The position numbers and the translations under genes are program-made. A stretch of 64,000 bases of DNA, taken from NCBI GenBank assembly GCA_026418275.1, contig JAOABQ010000005.1:1-64000 (forward strand). Direction: 5' to 3'. How positions within the stretch are numbered: the first letter of the stretch is position 1; each line of letters begins with the position of its first letter. Below, piece after piece: positions 7,118 to 16,383 of this stretch. This DNA is from Clostridia bacterium (GTDB lineage Bacteria > Bacillota > Clostridia > Acetivibrionales > DSM-2933). The notes beneath the pieces were generated by a model that saw nothing but the letters and a program-made list of their open reading frames with translations, was not told where the DNA came from and did no database searches.

Positions 7118-8890
7118 TCATTGTACTGCCCACTTATGCACACCAGAAACTTCAACCTTGTTTTCAAGCATTTCTCTATAAAAATCATTTCTACTGCACA
7201 AATCTTCATGCTTTCCAATATCAACTATTTTGCCGTTTTCCAGCACTACCACCTTGTCCATCGTTTTTAAAATATCAGGCCGGTGTGTGATGATAAGGAC
7301 TGTTTTATCTACAAATTGTTTAGATATTAAATGATTCAGCTTGGCTTCAGATTCCAAATCGAATTGTGAGGTGGCTTCATCCATTAAAAGAACATTAAAG
7401 TCATGGGCAAACGCTCTAGCAACTGCTATCTTTTGCCGTTCACCTCCGGAAAGCATAGCACCGCTGCTTCCTACACCTATCTCAGCTTTCCCATGATAGC
7501 CTTCGAGAATTTTATCAGCACCGCTTTCTTTTAGTGCCCTTTGAATGTCAACCTCATTCCGTTTTGAAAAAAGTGCAATATTTTCCCGAATCCCCGCATT
7601 AAACAAATATACATCTTGGCTTACCACCGATAAAAGTCTTCTGTAATCCTTCAGGTTAATTTCACGGATATCCGTGCCATCTAAGAGGATTCTACCTTCA
7701 TCCTGTTCATAGAATCTTAGGATTAAGTTGAATAAAGTACTCTTTCCCGAACCATTTGCACCTACAATGGCGACTTTTTCACCCTTTAAAATCTCCAGAT
7801 TGATATTCTTAAGAAGAAGTTCCCCTTTCCGGTATCCAAAAGAAATATTTTCAAACAAGATATTGCCTTCTGTTTGCTTTTTTGTAAGATGTTTTCCGGT
7901 AACACTGCCACAACCTTCGGTTTCCATGTCCAGAAGCCCAAACAATCTTTTTGCAGATGGAAGAATTCCGGAAAAGTTATACCCTATATTGATGATAGCA
8001 GATATCGGTGCAGTAACATAAACGCTATAGGTTATAAAAGCTAACAGTCCACCCAGGGTTAAGCTGTTTTGAACAGTTAAATATGCCCCAAAAATATAAA
8101 GGGAATTCGTAATAATTTGGAAAATGACAGTTTCGGATACTTGGTTGTATTTGTCTAGGAAAGCTAGTCGTATGTTGGTTTTTAAGACATTCCGCTGCTT
8201 TTTGATAAAATGGCCTACCATAATTCTCTCAAGTCCCCAGAGCTTAATCTCCCGGATCCCACCAAGAGTATCACCATACCAGGAAGCATACTCCATGCTG
8301 TACTGCATTAAGTCTTCAAAAAGCTTTTTCCTCTTACTTGCAAGGTATTTCACCACCAGAATACGCACCGGCATGATCAGTATTACTAGTAGTGTCAATT
8401 TCCAATCGATTAGTATAAGCCCCACCAGTCCGCCAATGATCCTGAATACACTTGTAATAAGGAAGAACATATTCCTATCAACGATACTCGAGATATTCGC
8501 CACATCCATACTGGTATTGTTCATGATTTCAGCCAAATTCGATTCTTTAAAATATTGGATTTTGAGTTTGAACAACTGTTTCAGCGTTGTTTTTGTTAGA
8601 TTGTAAGGCATATTTGTATTGATATAAGCATAATATTTTGTTTCAAGAAATCCGATGGCTTGCTCTACAAATAATAAGCTTAACGTGATAAGGACAAACC
8701 GGACCACCATTCCTATGTTTTTTGCCAAGAGTCCCTTATCCATTAATTCCTTAGCAATGAGCGGCATAATCATCTCTATTCCGGCAGAAGCTAATACACA
8801 AAAAAGAACAATAATAATGGATTTTCGATAGGGATGCAGCAATCGCAAAAGCCTTTTCAGCAATTGTTTATCTTCTTTTGATATGGCCAC
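7118..8890 (-). CDS. ABC exporter (fused permease-ATPase), RiPP export
   Basis: This encodes 590 residues with one N-terminal six-helix ABC transmembrane domain (about 20-310) and one C-terminal ATPase: Walker A GANGSGKST, signature LSGGERQKIA, Walker B VLLMDEATS, and the H-loop in ITHRPD. It would work as a homodimer in the membrane. No C39 peptidase domain is present, so leader cleavage must be done by another enzyme, fitting the S8 protease in the operon. The GTG start has CGGAGG 7 nt upstream. It is the first gene of the minus-strand RiPP operon, about 150 nt before the precursor start. A multidrug exporter role is the alternative, but context favours the peptide. Confidence 0.9.
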   Translation of the reverse strand: MAISKEDKQLLKRLLRLLHPYRKSIIIVLFCVLASAGIEMIMPLIAKELMDKGLLAKNIGMVVRFVLITLSLLFVEQAIGFLETKYYAYINTNMPYNLTKTTLKQLFKLKIQYFKESNLAEIMNNTSMDVANISSIVDRNMFFLITSVFRIIGGLVGLILIDWKLTLLVILIMPVRILVVKYLASKRKKLFEDLMQYSMEYASWYGDTLGGIREIKLWGLERIMVGHFIKKQRNVLKTNIRLAFLDKYNQVSETVIFQIITNSLYIFGAYLTVQNSLTLGGLLAFITYSVYVTAPISAIINIGYNFSGILPSAKRLFGLLDMETEGCGSVTGKHLTKKQTEGNILFENISFGYRKGELLLKNINLEILKGEKVAIVGANGSGKSTLFNLILRFYEQDEGRILLDGTDIREINLKDYRRLLSVVSQDVYLFNAGIRENIALFSKRNEVDIQRALKESGADKILEGYHGKAEIGVGSSGAMLSGGERQKIAVARAFAHDFNVLLMDEATSQFDLESEAKLNHLISKQFVDKTVLIITHRPDILKTMDKVVVLENGKIVDIGKHEDLCSRNDFYREMLENKVEVSGVHKWAVQ

Positions 8891-9097
8891 ATGGATGCCT
8901 CCGTTCTATTTATAAATTGTTTCATCGGTATATTCCGTACCGGATCATGTGTTCATTATATGTTTTTATTACCATAAAGTGGTTGATTTTTTGTTGATAA
9001 TATATTGAAAAAAAATTGCCCTTCCATAGCCTTTTTCCCATTTAAAAACTGATTTTAATATATGTGACTAACTGCTTGATTGAATGTTTTCAAGCAT

Positions 9098-9174
9098 GAA
9101 AAAACTGTATCCAGCTTTTTTTGTTAAAGAACATAAAATTTTCATGTCTTTGCAAAAAAGATACAGTTTTCGTA
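9098..9174 (-). terminator. Inverted repeat, probable terminator of the 9.2-9.9 kb gene
   Basis: AAAACTGTATC (9101-9111) and GATACAGTTTT (9160-9170) form an 11-bp stem with a 48-nt, A/T-rich spacer. On the minus strand the second arm runs into TTTTTT, as expected for a terminator just after the regulator gene. The remaining 8891-9097 leader of the exporter has an isolated TATAAT near 8965 but no convincing -35. Confidence 0.5.
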
Positions 9175-9233
9175 GTAATGCATTATGTTATCTTGAGTAA
9201 GAGAATAATCTCAAAGGCCTACACAAAGCATTG

Positions 9234-9875
9234 TCATAAGATATTAAAATTTACTTCCAGGAAAATACGTACAGACCTTATTGAGTTTGGTTTTTTGATA
9301 AGATATTTTTTATTTAATAGTTCATTGTTTCTAAAGCTCATTTTCTTTTTACAACCAGCTTCAATTTTTTCATGATTTTCTTGATCACTAACTAATTCCA
9401 ACTCCAAATTTACTATTCCTTTATATTTTCCTTCAATATTTTTACCAGGACTTATTTCCCTTACTATACTTTGGGTATTGTCATCAAATACATCACTAAA
9501 TGGCATAATACTTTGAGTATTGTCTTTATCAATTATAGAAGTTGCGGTATGTACAGACTCCTCTATGAATCTATCAAAGGATTTCGCGTTTAATATTGTT
9601 TGTTTAAGATCTTCTTCAAGTGGAGCACTTAATATAAGATCTTCTATTTTATTCTGTATAATTTTCCTCTGCACTTCCGTAGACTCATTAACAGCAAATC
9701 GAATGATACTAGCAATATCCTCACTTCTGGGATTTGTTCCATTGTTTTTCCACTTTGAAATGACGGACTTATCCTTTAATAAGTAATGATTAGCTAAATA
9801 ACTTGCATTTTTTCTTGTAGCCTTAAATATGATGTCTAGTATATTTCCGATATTAAACAAATTCCTTCGTCCCAT
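9234..9875 (-). CDS. Putative HTH DNA-binding protein
   Basis: The start is the ATG at 9875 because GAAAGGAG lies 8 nt upstream; the frame extends 9 codons further without a site. About 213 residues. The N-terminal 60 residues (MGRRNLFNIGNILDIIF, then ASYLANHYLLKDKSVISKW) look like a helix-turn-helix of the XRE/Cro kind, with LKDKSVISKWKNN as the recognition part. The rest is charged and helical, with a Lys-rich C-terminus (KKKMSFRNNELLNKKY). It sits between the RiPP operon and the caspase-like gene on the same strand, with an inverted repeat upstream, so it may regulate one of them. The family is not recognised with certainty. Confidence 0.65.
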   Translation of the reverse strand: MGRRNLFNIGNILDIIFKATRKNASYLANHYLLKDKSVISKWKNNGTNPRSEDIASIIRFAVNESTEVQRKIIQNKIEDLILSAPLEEDLKQTILNAKSFDRFIEESVHTATSIIDKDNTQSIMPFSDVFDDNTQSIVREISPGKNIEGKYKGIVNLELELVSDQENHEKIEAGCKKKMSFRNNELLNKKYLIKKPNSIRSVRIFLEVNFNIL

Positions 9876-10203
9876 ACTATTCTCCTTTCGTATGAACCAC
9901 ATTGCTACTCATTACATTTTACAAATAAAATATTATATTCATTAATTGTATAAAAAGTATACATAAACCAATGCCAATATATCTTCAACCTATAATTAGT
10001 ATTTGTTTATATTTCTTGGAATGCAAGACGGCAATCAAAACAAAAATTAAATTTAGAGATAATACTCTTTTAAATTCATTTTCTAACCTCCTTATATAAA
10101 TTTTCAAACTACAAAAACTATCACTATTTTGATTATTTCAAAAAGTTAACTATTGAATGTATTATAAATAATATCTTATTATGTAATATTTTTCAATTTG
10201 CCA

Positions 10204-10263
10204 AAAGTCACAAAATAATGTCCCAAAGTCACAACTTTTTTAAAAAAATATGACTTTGGGACA
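10204..10263. repeat. Perfect 13-bp inverted repeat with nested direct repeat
   Basis: TGTCCCAAAGTCA (10219-10231) and TGACTTTGGGACA (10251-10263) are exact complements. The loop is itself complementary (TTTTTT then AAAAAAA). AAAGTCACAA is also repeated directly at 10204 and 10225. It lies between the caspase-like gene end and the HTH gene start, so it may be a terminator-like hairpin or an operator. The rest of 9876-10366 shows nothing else firm. Confidence 0.7.
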
Positions 10264-10366
10264 AAAATACCTATAAATCCAGCACATCTTTCATTATTGC
10301 ATAGGTGTCAAGAAAATATAAACGAAAAATGCTGCTCTTATCATTTCCTAATATATACAATAAATC

Positions 10367-12568
10367 TTAGATCCTCAGGAATACATTCTTTTTAATATTC
10401 ATAATGCTTCCGTTTGCAACAAGCGTACCTCTTAACCAGTAAATATGAGGCGTAGGATTGGAAGGAAATTCAATTGAAAAATCATGACAAATTGTTTCCT
10501 GAGGATTTAGTTGAAATTCCAAATACCTGTTTTGATAACTAACCTGATACCCATTTCCCGATACAATACTAACAGCTGCAAAACCGGAATAAATGGCTGA
10601 TTCTGATATATTTTGTATAGTTAAGGATTGGATTACATTTTCTGTAGCTTTAAATACGGTATCCCCAACAAACTCCATATTCACATCTAAGCCGGATGCT
10701 TTATCTATCAATTCACCGCATACAGGACACCGGATACAACAAATACTGAAATCATGATATATCGGGTGTCTATAAGTATATTCGATGGTTTCGTAACTGC
10801 ATATCCCGCATTTTTTAGAGATATTGTAAGATTCAAGATGGAGACCATTATCTACACAGTGCTCTGAAAATGAAAATCCTTTAAAATGAGTTTTGTCAAT
10901 AATAGTATTGAGTATGTCTTTTTGAAGACGGGAGACTTTTTCTTTATAACGGTCATACTTTGCATAAAATTTACTTGTTTGACTGAGCTCGTATAATGAT
11001 TTCCTTAAACTTTTTGACAAATTGATTCCTGTTTCAGATATATAGTTAGTGCTGTTTTTAATATTCTTATCTCCCGTCACTTTAAGGAGCATGAATTTAT
11101 CAAATTCTCTGATTTCATTAAAATGAAAAGGAGATGATGGATGTAGTGATAAAAACAAAGTAGTATTTTTAAATTTCCTGGTCGAATAGAGAATAAGCTG
11201 TTTTCTATTGTTATGCAGAGCAAAAATTCCAAATACGGTATCATCTTTGTCTGTCTTGGCATAAATCCTGATTCTGCCAGTTTTAAAACTGTTTATGTCA
11301 ACATGATCGCATAAATCGAGTATGAGAAGATAAGAATCCTCAATAAAGTACTTAAGCTTTAGCCTACCTTTTTCTAAATTGGGCATTTCGTAGGTATTGC
11401 AATTCTTTGAAGCCTTTATTTTTATAGTAGGGTCACCTAAAAGATAATAGCTAAAACTGGTTCCGATCCCGTAATCAACAAAGGATTTATTGATGAGTAA
11501 TGCAGTTTCCCCAAGAGAGTATCCCTCACTGATTAACGCAAAATAAAGATAATTGGAAAAACTTTGTCCATCCACGATATTATTGGAGCCTATTATAGAA
11601 ATACCCGAGTTTTCAATGATTGTGTGAGAGAGACAATAACCAAGTCCAAATATGGATTTGTCGGTTTTCAAAGAAAAGCAGGAATTGATAAAAAAATGCT
11701 TTGCATTTATTTTTTCAATGGACATAATTTCAATTGAATCTTTTATACATCTGTCACATTGTGCACAGGAAGGTAAAAACTCTGAATCCACTGTTTCATG
11801 CAGGCTGTTTTTCCCGCATATAAGGCCATCATTCATCCAGATTAAAGAATCTCTGCCATGACCGATGGAAGAAAAAACGTCAATGCTGTTGTTGTTTGCA
11901 ACATCCAATAGATTTTGAGTGTTGGAAGTTTTAAACGGAATAATATAGGTATTGTTCTCAATTAGGGTTTCTTCCTGTGTGAATTCTCTCCTATCCAGAA
12001 TAATAGACTTGTTTGAGAGTGTATTCTTTTTCAACAAGTGGTTTTTAATGATATAACATGAAAATGTGTTTAGATTCCTTGAAGTCAAAAATCCAAAATA
12101 AAACGCATGGAAGGTCTGATAAGCCTTAAGCTGCAATTCAAGCATTTTTATTGTCAGGGAAACATCCATCTTCGAAGGATTGCCGCAGAGGGTAATGTAT
12201 TCAGGTTTTAAACGGGCGATAATGCTTTCTATTTCATCATACGACTCAATAACAAATAAGCTGCTTTTTGTTAGTTTGGCATGTAAATAGGCCGGCCAGA
12301 ACCAATCATCCTTATTCAAAGAAACAATGATACTTCTTGTGGAGGATATTTTATTATTTTCTTGGATCATCTCTTGCAAATTGCTTTCATAACCAAGGGG
12401 ATTAAGACTTAAATCCTTATAATCTTTAAACTTAACTTTTACGCCTTCCTTCACAAGAACATCTGCAAATTTTTGAGCATAAATATCTACAATAATCGGA
12501 AGCATCAAGTCTTTAGACTTTATAACCTCAGCATATTCATAGATGCTTTTACATTTAATAATTTCCAA
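10367..12568 (-). CDS. Caspase-fold (C25/CHAT-like) peptidase with Cys-rich zinc-ribbon part
   Basis: This encodes 733 residues from a TTG start with AAGGGGGG 9 nt upstream. The central part resembles gingipain/CHAT-type clan CD peptidases: a VFSSIGHGRDS segment places the catalytic His at about 237, and FFINSCFSL places the Cys at about 297. The GISIIGSNNIVDGQ and YLLGDPTIKI segments are typical of C25-like proteins. Between His and Cys is a small CxxCxxC cluster (about 268-274). A C-terminal Cys set (KCGICSY, then CCIRCPVCGEL, about 595-640) looks like a zinc ribbon. The last 90 residues resemble a beta-sandwich. There is no signal peptide, so it acts inside the cell. It is transcribed with the ATP-grasp gene 108 nt upstream. 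Substrate is unknown. Confidence 0.7.
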   Translation of the reverse strand: MEIIKCKSIYEYAEVIKSKDLMLPIIVDIYAQKFADVLVKEGVKVKFKDYKDLSLNPLGYESNLQEMIQENNKISSTRSIIVSLNKDDWFWPAYLHAKLTKSSLFVIESYDEIESIIARLKPEYITLCGNPSKMDVSLTIKMLELQLKAYQTFHAFYFGFLTSRNLNTFSCYIIKNHLLKKNTLSNKSIILDRREFTQEETLIENNTYIIPFKTSNTQNLLDVANNNSIDVFSSIGHGRDSLIWMNDGLICGKNSLHETVDSEFLPSCAQCDRCIKDSIEIMSIEKINAKHFFINSCFSLKTDKSIFGLGYCLSHTIIENSGISIIGSNNIVDGQSFSNYLYFALISEGYSLGETALLINKSFVDYGIGTSFSYYLLGDPTIKIKASKNCNTYEMPNLEKGRLKLKYFIEDSYLLILDLCDHVDINSFKTGRIRIYAKTDKDDTVFGIFALHNNRKQLILYSTRKFKNTTLFLSLHPSSPFHFNEIREFDKFMLLKVTGDKNIKNSTNYISETGINLSKSLRKSLYELSQTSKFYAKYDRYKEKVSRLQKDILNTIIDKTHFKGFSFSEHCVDNGLHLESYNISKKCGICSYETIEYTYRHPIYHDFSICCIRCPVCGELIDKASGLDVNMEFVGDTVFKATENVIQSLTIQNISESAIYSGFAAVSIVSGNGYQVSYQNRYLEFQLNPQETICHDFSIEFPSNPTPHIYWLRGTLVANGSIMNIKKNVFLRI

Positions 12569-12676
12569 TTTCGTTATCCCCCCTTATGCTGATTCCTTTT
12601 TATCCGGATTTTACGAAATCAAATATAAAGTATCTCTTGACAACAACCTCCGGCTAAAAAATCACAAATTAATTTT

Positions 12677-13912
12677 TCATTCATGTTTTACCTTTACCTT
12701 TATTTTGGAAACTGCCATGCTTAAATTCTTCAGAACCTCATCTTTATTGGTGCCACAGGCTAGGAGGACTCCTATATCATTAACCTGTCTGTCCAATACT
12801 ACATCCCCAGGCTTTAGTCGTCTTTCTGCCAGTAAAATATTTTTCACTTCCATGGCTTCATCAAAGCCTTCAATTTCTTCAATTCGTCCTTCACAAGGTG
12901 CATATAAAATTTGCATTGCACAAAAGTCTCTTCTTTCAATGTTGATTTGGGGCTTTATACCAAGGCTCATATCAATGAGAGTCTCCGGAATATTTACTTT
13001 TGTCGAGTGGTAAACTGAATCAACCAGTAAACTCCCGCACTGTCTGGGGTTTACTTCTACCAAAACGGGGCCTTTTTTTGTAACTCTGTACTCAACATGA
13101 GAAACACCAAAGGTAAAATCGATGGCTTTTAAGATCTCTTTTGTCATCTGCTCTACCGTTTTTAGCAAGTCGGGAGTAATTCTCTCAGAAGGTGTTAAAA
13201 ATAAAGATTCAAAAAAGTATGGTGCTTCAACATCGTGCATTTTGTCATGAACCGCCACCACCCTAGTCTCACCTTCATAAGTAATGCTTTCAACCGATAT
13301 CTCAAAGCCCTCCAGATAGTCTTCCATAATCCAAGCATCCTCTGAAGTGTCTGTCAGGTATTTATCAAAGGGTGTTTTACCTTTTAATCTTTCGAGTTTT
13401 GCAAACTTTCCATCCAGTTCATTTTCATTTTCAATTTTAACTACGCTGTAGGAGTTAGCAAGATTGGTCGGCTTTATAATCACAGGTAAATCAAATTGTT
13501 TAATCCTTTCTTTTGCTTCACTCAAGGATCTTATTCTAGTAAACTTAGGACTTATGATGTTATTTTTTGATGTAAAAAGTCTTGTCAGGTACTTATTTCT
13601 GGCTATTTTTATAGACTTTAAGCTGTGTCCTCTTTTGGATAAAATTTGATTCACAAGCGCTGACTGTTCCAGATTAAATTCCGTAAAACTTACGATGGAA
13701 GCTACCTCATGTTCTTCACTAAAAGAAATTATCTCCGTTAAAAGTTTTTCTGTAGATGTCAAATCCACTTCAACAACAATATCTGCCATATTGTTTTCAT
13801 TTTTAAATCCTTTTTCAAAAACTGCTATTTTGTAGCCCTTTTCTCTAATTTTTTTATATACATCAAGTTTTTGCAATCCATTGCTTCTGATAATTACTAT
13901 ATATTTATCCAT
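12677..13912 (-). CDS. ATP-grasp ligase
   Basis: This encodes 411 residues from an ATG preceded by AGAAAGAGGG. An N-terminal pre-ATP-grasp alpha/beta region (IVIIRSNG) precedes the grasp fold: VIIKPTNLANSYSV (ATP-binding Lys and loop), AWIMEDYLEGFEISVESI, and VEVNPRQCG carrying the Mg-binding Glu and Asn. This pattern belongs to carboxylate-amine ligases that join amino acids or modify peptides. The C-terminus adds a beta-rich domain often seen in BacD-like ligases. Neighbours are a caspase-like protease (same strand, downstream) and a divergent MFS exporter. That suggests a small peptide or amino-acid-derived product that is made, possibly trimmed, and exported. The substrate cannot be read from sequence. 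Confidence 0.85.
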   Translation of the reverse strand: MDKYIVIIRSNGLQKLDVYKKIREKGYKIAVFEKGFKNENNMADIVVEVDLTSTEKLLTEIISFSEEHEVASIVSFTEFNLEQSALVNQILSKRGHSLKSIKIARNKYLTRLFTSKNNIISPKFTRIRSLSEAKERIKQFDLPVIIKPTNLANSYSVVKIENENELDGKFAKLERLKGKTPFDKYLTDTSEDAWIMEDYLEGFEISVESITYEGETRVVAVHDKMHDVEAPYFFESLFLTPSERITPDLLKTVEQMTKEILKAIDFTFGVSHVEYRVTKKGPVLVEVNPRQCGSLLVDSVYHSTKVNIPETLIDMSLGIKPQINIERRDFCAMQILYAPCEGRIEEIEGFDEAMEVKNILLAERRLKPGDVVLDRQVNDIGVLLACGTNKDEVLKNLSMAVSKIKVKVKHE

Positions 13913-14650
13913 CAGACACCCTCTTTCTATACCAACTAGCTATAACTTATACACTTAATTCATGAATATGGCCATGTTTTTGGTTTTCAAGCTTTATATA
14001 AAACGGGACTTTTTTAAAAACCTAGTCCAAAACTTTCTCAATTCTATTATTGGACGGCACCTTACCCCAGAATTTAATCATCTGCTCCATTCCACCAGGT
14101 TATACCATTTATTACATTCATCATAAATTTTACCATTTCAATTACCAGTTATCAAGCTAAATCTAAGTGTCATAGGTTTACTTCTTTCTTGCAAAAATAA
14201 AGTTTTGTATATCTCCCTCTTCTTCAAACCATTCTATTTAAACATATCCATTTATTCTTTAGCCACAGTTTAATAAGACCTTCTTCCGGTTGCATAAATT
14301 ATCTTGGAGTGCTTCCAAATATACTACAGCTACTACAGCTATAATTTATTATTATGTAAAAATATGTTAGACACCCATTGATTTTTTTCTTAAATTTACC
14401 TATAATTTTCATTGAAGCCATTACCTCGCATGGCTCAAGATCTTAAGATATCGCTCATAATGCTTAAGTTAATTAGTGCTTGGTTCAAATCCACGGACCA
14501 TCAGTCCGTATATCTTTTAGAACTGGCAGGCCACTATCGCTAAAAGAGAGCGTTGCTGTTCATGATAATACATCTTTTCGAGAAAAGTAAAATTCTAAGA
14601 TTGAGTGAAAAGAAAATTAAAAAATGAAAGACAATAGGAGTACATTTCTT
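13913..14650. promoter_or_regulatory. Divergent intergenic region with structured leader before the MFS gene
   Basis: No gene is seen. Near the plus-strand MFS gene several stems occur: CGGAC/GTCCG (about 14494-14508), TCTTTTAG/CTAAAAGA about 20 nt apart (near 14512-14544), and CTTTTC/GAAAAG (about 14573-14587). These could make a structured 5' leader, but I match no known riboswitch class. The rest is A/T-rich with no clear promoter. Confidence 0.35.
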
Positions 14651-15868
14651 ATGAAAAAAAGGTGGGATTTTTTTTCAGAATATAAAAGTTTACCAAAAGG
14701 AGTCCTTGCACTATTTATGAGCAGGGTAATTGCAACCCTTGGAAGTTTTGTCTTACCCTTTCTTACTTTGTATTTTGTTCTTAAGCTCGGATTAAATGAA
14801 AATGTCGCAGGCTTTTTCATTACGCTTATTTCCCTTTCCTATATACCAAGTGCGCTTATTGGGGGAAAACTATCCGATCATTACGGACGAAAAAACATCA
14901 TTGTCATATGTCAAATACTATCTGCTATCTTCTTACTACTCGTGGTATTTATAGACACAGCGAGTGTTAAAATCTTATTCATTATTGCATCCTTTGCCAT
15001 ACTCAACATTTCTTTTCCTGTTCTCCTCTCATTTATTGCCGATTTAACAACACCGGATCAGAGAAAGGCCTCCTATTCATTACTCTATCTTGGAGTTAAT
15101 GTAGGTGCAGCCGTAGGACCTATGATTGCCGGATTACTGTTTTATAACTATACAAATATTATTTTCATTGGAGATGCCTTAACTACCATCATTGCAGCCT
15201 TAGTGGTTTTATTTATGGTCGAGGAATCAGAAGTATTTAAAAATTCTTCCAAAGAAAAGAGTAATGTGAATGCATCTTCCGATACCATCCTAAAAGTCCT
15301 TTTTATGAACCCTGTAATATTGGCTTTTTCAATTATTTCAATCTTTTATTTTTTTTCCTATGCACAAACTCAGTTTTCGCTGCCCCTTCAAATGAACATA
15401 ACATTTTTAGAAAATGGTCCAAAGCACTATGGTATTCTCATGTCCATCAATGCCATCACAGTTGTCTTATTGACAACCATCATCACTAAAATTACGAAGA
15501 ATTTGCAGCCCATTTTTACGCTGGTGCTTGCAGGTATCTTTTATGCTATAGGCTTTGGTGCATTTTTCTTCATAGAGAACTTTGTGCTGTTTTGTATTTT
15601 TACTGTCTTATGGACGATAGGTGAAATCTTGTTTTCCACAAATTTCATGGTGTATATTTCTTCCAAAGGACCACTTTCTCATCGTGGCAGAATAACTTCC
15701 ATAACAGGTATTATATCACAGGTTGGAGTTTATCTAAGCCCTGTCACCATGGGCACATTTATCAGTACCTTTGGCGTACAATGGGTTTGGCCTATGATCT
15801 TTGTGATCATGATCATTTCAACAGCAATGATGTATTTGCTGCATTTAAAATCCAAGGAAACTACATAG
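14651..15868 (+). CDS. MFS transporter (drug or metabolite efflux)
   Basis: About 405 residues from the ATG at 14651, where GGAG lies 10 nt upstream; the frame also opens at 14624 but without a site. Twelve hydrophobic segments are visible. The loop between helices 2 and 3 carries GGKLSDHYGRKN, the classical MFS motif A. Helix 5 contains GVNVGAAVGPMIAG, resembling the motif C antiporter signature of drug:H+ exporters. It is a plasma membrane proton-driven exporter. It is divergent from the ATP-grasp and caspase-like genes, and such exporters are common partners of ATP-grasp ligases, probably exporting or giving immunity to the product. Substrate unknown. Confidence 0.88.
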   Translation: MKKRWDFFSEYKSLPKGVLALFMSRVIATLGSFVLPFLTLYFVLKLGLNENVAGFFITLISLSYIPSALIGGKLSDHYGRKNIIVICQILSAIFLLLVVFIDTASVKILFIIASFAILNISFPVLLSFIADLTTPDQRKASYSLLYLGVNVGAAVGPMIAGLLFYNYTNIIFIGDALTTIIAALVVLFMVEESEVFKNSSKEKSNVNASSDTILKVLFMNPVILAFSIISIFYFFSYAQTQFSLPLQMNITFLENGPKHYGILMSINAITVVLLTTIITKITKNLQPIFTLVLAGIFYAIGFGAFFFIENFVLFCIFTVLWTIGEILFSTNFMVYISSKGPLSHRGRITSITGIISQVGVYLSPVTMGTFISTFGVQWVWPMIFVIMIISTAMMYLLHLKSKETT

Positions 15869-16383
15869 ATTATTCGTATAACAAACCCCATTTTATTACA
15901 GTCCAGAGCATTTCTTTACATTCCAAAACATTATATCAAACTGAAAATTCCTGCCTACGCTATATGATTAGATAAGCTTACAATAGAATAGCCTTTAAAC
16001 AATGATAGGATCTGAACTATAGATGGTACAAAAAACATTTTACATTTGTCTATCGCAATCATCGTTAAAACCATTCGCTGAATGCTCTGCCAAATGTAAA
16101 GTTTTTAATGCAATCCATATAATAAAGATAACAGTCTTGATAATTCCTACAAAGGCGTATCAACACTTAAAAAGTTTGCTAATTCTAGCCAAATATACTC
16201 CAAGTGCTATGGTTATAAATTAGTGACATATTGTCAAAACTTGAAAATAGTGCATCTTATATGTGCTTCGCTAAAAAATACTTGCTTTAGATTTAGTAAT
16301 AAATATCGTAGTTCGGGTTTTAGAGATTTCGAAGAAATGCATGGTAATATATAGATGATGCAAAAAAGATTTGATAGAGGTGT
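15869..16383. other. Intergenic region, nothing identified
   Basis: 515 nt between the MFS gene and the next plus-strand gene. Short open frames here lack ribosome sites and have no protein-like composition. No strong terminator, repeat or RNA was seen. Confidence 0.4.

Noticed and set aside
14478-14500. tRNA-like T-arm (GGTTCAAATCC) before the MFS gene
   Set aside because: The acceptor, D and anticodon arms are absent, so it is chance.
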